This document shows, piece after piece, positions 47,521 through 58,300 of a stretch of DNA of 64,000 bases. Under the pieces are notes generated by a model. The model saw nothing but the letters and a program-made list of their open reading frames with translations. It was not told where the DNA came from and made no database searches. Within the stretch, counting starts at the first letter, position 1. Every line of letters starts with the position of its first letter. The DNA is taken from positions 310,001 through 374,000 of the forward strand of contig JAKJHU010000134.1 in assembly GCA_022316685.1 (NCBI GenBank), written 5' to 3'. Both the position numbers and the translations under genes were made by a program. The DNA comes from Progne subis subis. Its lineage: Eukaryota > Chordata > Aves > Passeriformes > Hirundinidae.

Positions 47521-50500
47521 ACAAATAAGGTACTGTTCTTCCATTGAAATTTAAAACTGATAGAAACTCTTCCTGCTATCTCTTTGATTATTCTGGACCA
47601 GAGATTTCACTTTGACTGCCTACAATCTGGATCTGGTGCAATTCCATAATGTCTTCCTTTTTAATTTATTGTTCTTATTTTCTTTTAGGTCCTTCTGATC
47701 TGTCAGTTTGGAATTACAATGTTCTTGAATTTGCAGATGTTATTGAAATACGGTGATTTATTGAGAGCTGTGTTAGAAAGGTTGTCAAAACACAGGAAAC
47801 TAACTTTCCCCAGTAGATGTGCATATATACATGATGTCTTTTTCTTAAACCACCTTCTCTTCGTAAGTCTATCCATTGTAACATCATCCCCTTGGGTGAA
47901 TATTATGTGAACCTCTCATCCTGGGCGTTACTGAAATCTGTATAAATGCCCCTTGATTTGAACATCATGCAGCAGATTTTAATTCTGCAATAAATTTCGA
48001 ATGGCAGAATTAGCACTTCAAGTTCTTGTGAGTAACTGAGATTGCAAAGAGCAGCTCTGTTTGATGTAGTCAGCCCACAGGCCATATTCTGAGACTGTTT
48101 GTAACTGCATCGTGGGGAAGAGCATACTCCTGCTTGTTTCCCAAGTACTGAAAATAATTTAGCTTTGTTTTACTATGGGAGGAGCACTTTGCTTTGTGTT
48201 TTAAGACTGTCATAAAACAAAGATGACCTTTCTAGGAGCATTGATGTCATAAGACCTTAACCCCTGAATGTTTATGCAGAAGTGCTTCCCCTGCCCTCCC
48301 CTGATGATGAAATGGCTCAGGGGTGCCTGGCTGGGTTTGAAAAGCATTCTCCAGCAAGGCCAGGGGCTGGTGCTGCAGCCAGGTGTGGGCAAATTGCAGA
48401 TTCATCCCCATCTCATTGGCATTCCTCACGTGACGCTGCTGCCTTGAGACAACACCACGGGCTGGATTTTTCCTGCTCCTCACAGCAGGTGAGCCTTGTC
48501 CTGGGTAATTCACACACTGCTGTATGCTGCTGGAGCATGGGGTGGCTTCTGTACCCCCCTGGCTTAGTGAAAACCTGGTAATTTGTGGCATTTGCTGGAT
48601 CTCTGATCAGATGCCCTGCCCAGCTGAATTGCTGCTGCAACCAACAATTAATTTAAAACACCAACTTAAAGCTTATGAGCTCAAATAGCCTCACATGGTT
48701 CATGCAAAAATTAGAATCAGTGAAATGAAAATATATAAACCCACACCTCCTCCCCTGAGTGACTGTTATTAAGCAGAGATTTATATAGGCAAAGCCCCAT
48801 CGTGTTGAGGCTGGATGCACTTTTCAACTAACAAATATTTCAGCCATTAAATGATGCACTTTACAACATATGGAAAGATTGCTCTAATATGCTGGTAATA
48901 TATATTTCATTGGAAAAGAATAAATTCCTTTTTGACAGAAGTTTTAAATTTTAAACTGCTGAAATAAAACTTTGAGTACTGGCATCTCCGGTTTATTGAT
49001 GACAGGTTTTTTGATAAGATGGTATGGTTATTAATATTTCCTACAAAATAATGAGAATTGCATTGCTTGGGAAACTTTCCAAACAAAGTTGAATCTAAAT
49101 TATGTAACACCAACTTGAAATTGGCACACAGCCTTTTCTAAATGATAGGGGACAATTAAATCAGAGATAATGGAAGGAATAAAATAATCCAAGCACAAAT
49201 CACTAGAGAAATTACTGAAGAAATGTAGCATACCAAAACAGGTGAGAATGAGCAAATAAATATTATAACTTCAATTAAAAAATAGAGTATTTAATGGACT
49301 GGAAAGGGATGTGGGAATTAACATTGGCTGATATATTTCAAACCACTGAATTAAATCCATAATATCTGTTTGTGTTGCTATATTTTAATATTTGTGGTTG
49401 CCTGAAAGTCATCTTCTAGGAAACAACAACCCCTCAAAAAAGACATATATTTGTCAGTAAGACTACAAAAGTGCTATTTACTGCCACCAGAATCTAATTG
49501 GAACCATTTTGTGCATCCACACACAGCAGGCAGGAAGAACACTTTCAGAACAAAAATATTGGTTGAAAATCCTGCCGTGGGGGAGAACAGAGCTGCTGCA
49601 CCATGGGGTTTGCACATGGGGAGGGGTGAACAGACCTGGAAAAAATCATGGATTTCTTAGCAGATGCTGCAGCTGGGAATGGAGGTGTTGGAAGGGCTGC
49701 TGAAGAGCCTGGCTGAGGCTGGGAGGGGTCTCTGATAACGGGGGGGGGAGGGTCTCTGATAATGCCAGGGGTCTGTGGTGGCCCTGCTGCTGGTGGGGAT
49801 CTCTGCAGAGTGAGTTGTGCAGCGCTGACTCCTTGAGCAGCCAGCTTTTCCTTGAAATTGCTTCAACTAGGACAAAATATCTTCTCATCTAAACAAAAGA
49901 GTTCTGCAGGAGCGTTTGACTAGCAGGGGGATTTAACTCCAGAGCAAATTGACGGAAAATATTCACTGGTGAGCATCAAGCACTCACAGGTGGAGAGGGA
50001 TATTTGTTTTGTCTCATTTATTCCAATTGCTAAAATATTCCCCAGGTGCATATCCTATGCACTGGGTGGCTTTTCCAGTGCTTGAAGTGAAAGCACACAG
50101 CAATACAACAGAAATTACTGTACCTCTCCTCTTTGGGGTATTGCAGAATAATGTTCATTTTCCCCCCGAGAACATAATGCTGGGCCCAGTGGAGAGAAAT
50201 AACAAACTCTGGGAGTTGCTGAATTCCATCACGTGGACTTAAATTCCATATTTCAAATACAATTTTTAGCTAGTATGGTGATATTTTGTGGTTATAAATA
50301 CTGCTTTTCTTTACAGGAGACAACGTTACCTCCATACACTAATGGAATTGCCATTAAACTATTTTTTTATCATTGTCTCCATATATTGCACACCACTGAA
50401 AATCTGAAGCTTTCTTTTCTCTGATTTCTGAGTGCCTCCCAGACCTTCTTGACTGCTCTGGTACCTCCAGTCTGGAGGAGCAATTAGCACTGGCTTAAGA

Positions 50501-51223
50501 GCATAATGTGTTAATGAGGAATTTTAGTATTATTTGGATGTCACTTCTCTAAGGCACCTGGTCCCTGTGAGAAGAACAAAGTTACTCAAAAAGAAAACAA
50601 GATTGGCCAAGAAGAGGTCATTTGGAACCACACTTGCTCTGGTTGCAGTTTTTAGAATAAGGGAAAAAAAAAAACCCATCACCTCTTACCAGGGAAAGCC
50701 TTTGTAGAACACCAGCCTTCCTTAGATTAATGTTAGATTTATACTGATCAGCAAGCCTGGAAAATATATGTTACTTTACACACTCAGCACACTTCACTTT
50801 TTAATGATATGTACCTTTTTTTGCTCTTTTATTTTTCTTTTAAGACTTGCTAGCTGATCTCAAACAATGTATTGTTGTGCTGGAGGTTTTTTGCATTTTA
50901 ACTTGTCTTGAAAAATAACCAGCAGTTGAGTGCAACTTGAATATTCACTTTCCAAAGCTTGACCAAATTACATTGCACATTCAATTTCTTCTACCTTCCA
51001 GAACAAGCAAATTAAATGTGATGTGTTGTAAGAGAAATAGGCTCGGCACTTCTATAAACTTCAATATTTTTCTGTTACCAAACCACCAAGTTGTTAATTA
51101 GAGAATGATAGAATCATAGGGACTGTAGCAGTGTAGAGAAACTCAGCTATTTATACGTGACCTGGAATTAAAAATACAGCAGGAAAAAGGGGCTGGAGAG
51201 AAAGAACATAGTTCACAATTACT
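47521..51223. other. Unique sequence, no gene recognised
   Basis: Mostly AT-rich. At 49721-49762 a G9 run (49740-49748) lies between two copies of AGGGTCTCTGATAA-type sequence (49724-49738, 49749-49762), a local duplication. Minus-strand frames there (49646-49888) look like composition artefacts. Confidence 0.4.
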
Positions 51224-51442
51224 AATATATATATTACATTATATTACTATTATATTATATTATATTATATTATATTATATTATATTACATTACATTACAT
51301 TATATTACGTTATATTACATTATACTATATTATATTATGTTATGTTATATTAGTCATATATAATATATAGTATATAGTATATGTGATATATGATGTATTG
51401 TATATTGTATACTGTATATTGTATATTGGATGTTCATATATA
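51224..51442. repeat. (TTATA)n pentanucleotide satellite with variant units
   Basis: Seen directly: the core 51240-51290 is a perfect five-base period (TTATA). Variants TTACA, TTACG, TTATG follow, then TATAG and TATTG units to about 51442. The gradient of variants suggests old expansion with later point mutation. It is potentially unstable and melts easily. Confidence 0.93.
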
Positions 51443-52554
51443 ATTGAAAAATCTCCGACACTAGGCATTTTTATTTTGGAGGATGAAAAGTAATTTGTTT
51501 TCTTTTTCAATTAATTGCCACGGAGTCCTGACACTTTTGAGTGAAGGGCATGGGATGAGCTTCCAAACCAAATTTCAGCTCCTGTGATGGGAATACAGCT
51601 GCTCAACCACCTAAAATCTCCCCACCTGGCCAGAAATGCTGCATAGTTAAAAGATGCATTAAAGGTGCTCTGTTCTGGATGTACCTCCCTACCTTAGGCA
51701 CTTCTCTGACCCTTATTTCTGAATTATCAAAGCACATCCCAATCTTTGGGCTTTATCTGCACAGCCCCCCTGCGAGGGTTTTCTGTTATCTCTGCGCTCA
51801 CGCTGACACTTTATGTTTCAAGGTAGTACAAAATCAAACTGATTCAAATGTAATAGTTTCCCTTTGGCCTTCGAGGCCCAAGGCAGCTCTTTCTAAACAT
51901 GGTTTCAATCATGTTCCGCAGATTAAATGAATTATTCAGGTCTTTAAATCTACATTTTGCGAAAGATTTTGCTCAGCTTGAAGATCAAGTTATAAAAAGT
52001 CATCATTTCTCTAAACTGCCTCTTAATGGTGGTTTTGATTAAAAAGTCGTGTAGGAAGTACACACCTTTTTAAATACTTGGTGGTTTTACAATGAGCAAA
52101 CCTGGTTTTCTTATGTTCTTTGGGGATAAAACCATCACCTGTTCAAAGAAGAACAGTGTGCAATTATAATTGAAAGGAGAGGCCAGACATGTACACCTGA
52201 TGGCAAAATGGAAGTTGAAGGAAGGATTTCCTCTTCCTGGTTTTCATACCTCTCTTGTGGATTCATTTCATCCAGAGGCTGAACACACATTGCATACAGG
52301 AGTTGGTAAACTTGAAAAGAATCCAGTACTTTAGGGCAGAATAAAAGAAGAGTAGGGGAGAAAAGAGAACTGATTAAAGAGTTAAAGTCCAGTCAATGGT
52401 ATTTACTTGCTGTTGTTTTGCTTTCCAAATAAGCAACTGTTTACTGTTTCATTGCGCTAGATGAAAAGGGAAGAAAATATAAAGAACTAATTGTGGTATC
52501 CAAGACAGGAATATTTGGAGACAGCAATTCTTCCAAAAGGCACTGGAATTAGCA

Positions 52555-52558
<4 letters not shown>
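51443..52558. other. Unique sequence, nothing recognised
   Basis: No repeat family, exon or RNA gene was seen between the satellite and the T46 tract. Confidence 0.4.

Positions 52559-52604
<46 letters not shown>
52559..52604 (-). repeat. Poly(T) homopolymer of 46, followed by CCC
   Basis: Seen directly: 46 uninterrupted Ts then CCC. Read on the minus strand it is GGG followed by A46, the same arrangement as at 592-651 and 10618-10671. Confidence 0.95.
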
Positions 52605-52856
52605 CCCACCAGAGTGGAAACTGGAAAAGAAATCAGCTGGAAAAGTAAACTCTTCAATATTAACAGTGGTTGCTGTATGACCCTTTTCGGGCTGGAGACT
52701 GATGAGCCTTTTCCTCAGGGGAAGGGCTGACTTTGGCTGTCCCTTGTCTTACACGTGGATTTCTGTCCATGTGTTGTGGCCTCAGCTGACCCAGGACAAC
52801 TGTATTGGGACTAGAGGGACAGCTGGATCAGGGAGGTGACAAAGTCAGTAGTAATT

Positions 52857-53139
52857 AAACAAACAAACAAACAATTTATAATTTGTATCTATTATAATTA
52901 TATATTATATATCTTATACATTATCATATCTTACATCATCATATATCTTATATCTTCTTATATTCCAAATTCCATATTCTATATTTTATATTCGATATTC
53001 TATATTCATTATGTTAAATATTTATTATATATTATTTTATATTTTATATCATATATGATATATATATCATATAAATACCATATAATATTTGCAATAATAA
53101 TTTGAATTTATTATTATTATCATTGCTATTATTATCATT
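52857..53139. repeat. AT-rich satellite-like block with AAAC and ATT microsatellites
   Basis: A short (AAAC)4 run (52857-52873) leads into about 240 bases of nearly pure A/T with loose TATAT and ATATC periodicity, then an (ATT)n run (53107-53139). It contains a perfect 18-bp palindrome, TATATCATATATGATATA (53045-53062), which could extrude as a cruciform. An 89-codon frame inside (52836-53105) is a composition artefact. Confidence 0.88.
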
Positions 53140-53164
53140 CCAGTTCTCCATTTCCCTACTCAGA

Positions 53165-53700
53165 GTCCTTGTGTGCGCTCAGAAGCGGGGTTCAGTCAGC
53201 AAGGACACCCAGGTGGGTGGCTGGGTTTTCCTGGGGAGCCCTCCCAGAGCAGGAAGGAAGGACAGACACCTTTCCAGCAGGGTCCCCTGCCCAGAGCCCC
53301 AGCCCTGCCCCAGCAGGAGCAGCTCCAGCAGCAGCCCCAGGAGACACTCGGGGCTCTCCTGGGACCTGCCTGCTGTTACCCACTCCAGCAGCCCCAGGAA
53401 GAGTATCTAACACGGGGGACATCTTTCAGGGACAAACTGAAGTACTTTGTGTTCTGTCACCATCTGGGGTGGGCTCCTTGCGCCTCAGAAGCAGCACCAC
53501 ATCCAGCTGTGGGTCGTGGCCCTTGTTTTGCTCCCACGGAGGGTTTCAACCCCCAGTTTTCCTGCAACCATCAGCTGGCTGGAGGCTTCAGCAGGCATTT
53601 GGAACAGCTTCACTTGGCAGGATCCCTTAACTGGCAGCTGAGCCACAACCTGCCAGTTCACCATTTCTCTGGCTGGCCAGTGTTTAGCTGCTGGTAGGAA
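53165..53700. other. GC-rich unique block with long overlapping frames, unrecognised
   Basis: GC content rises sharply after the AT-rich satellite. Overlapping + frames run 153 codons (53169-53630) and 174 codons (53173-53697). The longer is rich in Gln/Pro early on, from CAGCAG/CCCCAG runs, and has no recognised domain, signal peptide or repeat family. Possible splice donors (CCCAG|GTGGGT near 53212) are weak. It could be an untranslated exon, an unrecognised repeat or an isochore islet. A real protein is unlikely but not excluded. Confidence 0.25.
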
Positions 53701-54879
53701 AAAAAAGAAAGAGGAATACATAAATAGTTAATCAACGTTTTTAGTTATAAAATATGGTTTTAGGGAAACCTCTGATTCACTCTCTTACTAAAACAAAACT
53801 GATGGGGTAATTCTTCATCTGCAAAGCTCGTGATGGGGGCGTGTCCCAAGCAGCAGCAGGCAGGCGCCGCTTCTCCTGATCTCCCACTGCACGGGAAGTT
53901 AGAACTGCTTGTTACTCCAAGTGTCTGTTCACGCCACTCAGTTTGTCACATCCTATTTTTCTGTGGTTTACCTACAAAATGCCCCAAGATATAATTTTGC
54001 GAGTGTAGTTTGAAAATATCGGTAGAAAAGCACCAAATAAACTATTTAATATTACTCCTGTTTCTTCTAGCTCTGTTTATGTTGTCACCATTTATTCAAA
54101 GAGGCAATTAAAACATTTGTTTCAAATTATAGTCACAAATGTGGCTTCTTTTTAGGCAGCAACTTTATTAACCTGTCAATCCTGATTATTATTAAGCAAA
54201 ATATTAATTTAGTGTGTTTGTTGTTGCTTATGCTCTCCATTCCTGCTCCCCACAGGAACTGGGATTGTGTTGCTGCTCCCTGAGTGGAAAGTTCTCAGAT
54301 ATGGGAACCAAAAATTGACACTAATAGTGAAATAGTGATATGAATATCACACAAATATTAGGATTAAGGAGCATTTTCATAGACATGCAGCTGTTGTCTG
54401 AGCACTCCTGAAGAACACAGGAGTGTTATTTGCAGCAGCTTAAATTCTGTGCTTCGCTCATCCAGGGAATTCATGTCAATCCTTTGGCTCTTTGTTGTCT
54501 GTTCCTTCAAATCTCAGAACAGTTCTGCTCTGCTCTTTGTGCTGAAACCCTGTATTGGAGTCTGCTGGACTTTACATTTGGGATCCTTTTTGCTACTGCA
54601 CTGCAAAGTAATCACACACAGTGTTTGAGGGATCTCCTTTTGCGTTTAATTCTTTTTTGTCTTAGTTTTTGCTCTATTAATAGAGACAACTAAAATTAAG
54701 ACAATATAACAAAACACAGAAAGTTTATCCATCTGAAGAAAACTGGAAATTGAAAATATTTCCTTTAACGATCCTGGTTTTTTGAAGAAGTTTGCCATAT
54801 TTTTCCCCACATGGCCATAAGAAGAGGTTATTAAAAAGTGCTCATTCAGATGAGATGTTTTGCACCCAACTGCTTACAA
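53701..54879. other. Unique AT-rich sequence, nothing recognised
   Basis: No repeat family, exon or RNA gene was identified. Confidence 0.4.
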
Positions 54880-55340
54880 TCAGTTAGTTGACTATGAAAC
54901 TGCCCAATTTCTGTGTGTAATCAAAGCAACTGTGTACACATTTGGCATGTAATTACGTTTCTAAATTGATTAAAATCCAGCCCTGAAACGATTGCGAACG
55001 AAGGCTTGGCTCCAATGATTAGTTCTTAAAACTTCTTTCACAAGCTTGAGCAAATAACACATTTGCCAAAAAATGCTGCCAACTGTGAAAGTTAATTATG
55101 ATAAATGTAACACAGTTCTCTCATCACCAGTGCACAGAGAAAGGCTTTTGCCTCTCCTAACTTTATCGTCCATCAAGACCAAGATGGCGCTTCAGGATTT
55201 TTTTCCATTTAACAAGGACAGATATGCCATGAGTGACAGTTAAATTTGTTGGAGGTATTAAATTGCTAATGCTAATGCATTTTACAATCTTCTGAACCGA
55301 TTTAATATATTAGACTGTCACTCAAAATCTTAATAAACAA
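54880..55340. promoter_or_regulatory. Possible enhancer-like stretch with YY1, POU and homeodomain motifs
   Basis: Non-repetitive AT-rich DNA with GTAATTACG (54950-54958), AATTGATTAAAA (54964-54975), and a YY1-type AAGATGGCGC (55181-55190) in otherwise CpG-poor sequence. There is also TGACAG and an ATGCTAATGCAT-like POU word (55269-55280). This mix resembles vertebrate conserved non-coding elements. Conservation and activity are inferred. Confidence 0.3.
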
Positions 55341-58300
55341 TTCCACACTCTTAGTTTAAAATCATCCTGTCAGACCTAGAGGTTTTCTCAATTGTCCTCC
55401 ATTGTTAATGTGATAGTAGTTTACAAACAAATTACTTTTTTTTCTTCATAGGTTGGTTCATATGAAACTTTAAGAGGTGTTTCTCTTGTTTCTCTTTTTT
55501 ATTTGTTACAAAACATCTGTGCCAGAACTTAATGGGGTGGATTTGTGCTTTAAAGCACCTGTGCTTGTAGCTAAATTTCTCCCTCTCTTGCAGATAATCT
55601 CTCACTTATTTGTATTTGAACAGATCTTTCTTCTCATTTTAGAGTATTGCAAATTCAGCCTTGTGTAACTTAATATATTTTTGAATAATGGTTTCATTAT
55701 GTTTATCCTAATATTGTGTAATTCCTCCATGGAGTGCCACTTTTGCTTCAGAGACCCAGCAGAAGCTCAACAAGTATCAAAGTTTCATGTTTGCAGATGT
55801 GAAAAACACAGGTACTCATTACAGTTAATAGACTGTCAGAGGAAAGTCATTACAAATAAAATATTTTCTTCTACCTTGTAGAAAAAAAAAATAAGACCAA
55901 TGATGAATTAATTTTGCTGAAGCTAATTTATGGAGAAAACAACCTTGATATTTTGATTTTGAGGCTCTCAAGTATGAGAACAGTACTGGCATCAAAGGGT
56001 TTGGATTATTGTTTGGATAAGTATCCAGATTTTGATACTTTTTCTTTCTGAGTGTTAAATCAATATATCAGATTGCTGCCAAAGAAAAGCTTGCAGAGAA
56101 TTCTACCTCTAACTGGTCTTAATAAAACCTCTTTCTGTTTTGTTTGTTTTTCCTTATCTGTGTGATGATGGTAGATTTCTTCTGTGAATAGAAGCATAAA
56201 TTATTTGTAGTTGGATCTAAAATCACAGCAACAAATACAAATTTTTCTGACAGCTCATTCCATATTGTGCTGCTACTCATTTAAGAAAGCTTCATCTCCA
56301 AACCTCACAATTTTCATTATAGACTTCTTTAACTTAGTTATCCTGAGAGTACTCCCTAAGGTATTGCTCCCTTTTTCACATCTAGCTTTCAGGATTTGGA
56401 CTAAGGCTGTGAGTGGATCCTAGAAGAAACAGAACCAATCAAGACCAGTGAGTTTAATGAAATATCAGTAACTCAGCCACCTGAGGATGTGTTTTTATTT
56501 GATGGATGTGATCAAACCTCCATTTTGCTAATACATGTCATTAACCCAAGTGTGTATATGTGAAATTGCCTGGTAATTACCAGGTCACTTATTCAGGTGA
56601 CTAAAAGTTTAATATTTAAACTGAGTTTCTACCTGGCCTAGCATCCTTAAGTTTAGCAGAGCTTGTCCTACCTCTGTCCCAAAGCCTGTCTTGCAAGGTT
56701 TCTGATGCTGTCAGAAAACAGCTTGTCTTTGTTCAGTGAATTGCTATTTTTTATGTTATTTTTTACTTGCTTACAAATCCAGTAAAATCAAGAATAAAAG
56801 TATTAAACAGCAGAAAATTTGAGGATGTTGGGCTGATACAGTCTTTTGTTGGGATAATTCTGTTTCATGGTATGTGCAATGAAATATTCCTACTGGTTTG
56901 TTTTTCTGCATATTCAGATCATCATGGCTATGATATATATGAAATGTTTAGATCCTTAGGTCAATGGGCATTGAAATTGAGGGCTGACTCTTCTAGTTTG
57001 TGTTAGAGTCAGCATCACTGGAAGCTGCATCAGAGTCTGCCAGCTGAGGATCTGTCTGTCTGTGTCTCTATTTGTACGCTGAGTCGTCTTCTCCAAAAAA
57101 TGAACTGAAAATTTCCATCCAACATGGAACTAGATTCTTAGCAAGTATGAATATGACACAGCTGGCCTTTTTCAGAACTGTGCAAACATCAACTAAATAA
57201 AATACTTTTTGAAGGCTCTCGTTTGGTTTGTCTTTCTTATGTTAACATTTCTGAACCTGTCATACTAACTTCTGAGTTGCCACATCTGGCTGAATTAGGC
57301 ACATTGTTTTATATTAACTTTATGAAGAAAAACACAGCACTACTGCTGTTATGAGACAATACAATTTACAATTTACAATTATTGTAAATGTAGTGATCTT
57401 GGGTTTGGTGGGAATTTCATGAAGGGCTCCCTTCTAGTTATCATCAGTTCTGGGTTTTTTCTGAGGTGTGACATGAGCAGTAAAAGTTGTGACACGTGGT
57501 AGGGGGAAGTTGTGTGATCCTTGGTGCAGGAATAGGTGGTCTGGACAAGCAGACCAGCCACTGATATTTGTTGACTACCCAATACACACAGAAATATTTG
57601 TATGTGTTTGGATAACCATCACCCAGGCTTTTTGCTCCAGATGAGGGTTTAAGAGGTTAGTTCCTGCTGGACAAAGCATTCTTCACTTCCCACCCTTCCA
57701 GGAACGAGTAAGGTTTTCTTTGAAAGACTGGCCTTGTTTAATTAGGATTGATTTTTGCCTTTACCACCATAGACTCAGTTTCAGAGATCTGAGAAGCTGT
57801 AGGTGATTTTAACCCCTGTCTGCCATCCCTGGAATTAGATCTGGCACACCTGGAGCGACCAGGGATCAGTTCTTACTCCTGATATGGTCCATTGCAAGCT
57901 GACAGTTCCTAAGCCTTGGCACGAAGTGTAGGAGACCTTACATGCTGTAGAGATCAAGATAATTTTATGTTAAAAGACAAAATGCCATAAATGTACTTTA
58001 GAAAACTCACGAACTTCAAGCCAAGAACATGTTTTTGATGAAATAGGTATTTATCTAATGAATATTATTCCAGGAGCAGTTACAGAAAAGACAGTGACAG
58101 GCACAAATGTAAGAAATGGGCAGAAGGTGGTTGAGACAGAATAGAAAAATTCAATCAAGATAATACCTCTCTATTTTTAATGCTGGATTCCATTGTCTGG
58201 TTCCGATTTTCATTTCAGCCTTACAAATCCAGAGGATTTTGATTTTAAAAAGAGGATGCCAAGTATTTCTTCTGTTAGATTTGCAATTCTATGAACCCCA

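Noticed and set aside
51105..51131. Possible CR1 tail (ATAGAATCATAGG)
   Set aside because: Resembles the CR1 terminal repeat, but none of the adjoining 3' region follows.
52836..53105. 89-codon plus-strand open frame rich in Ile and Tyr
   Set aside because: It is a translation of the AT-rich satellite block.
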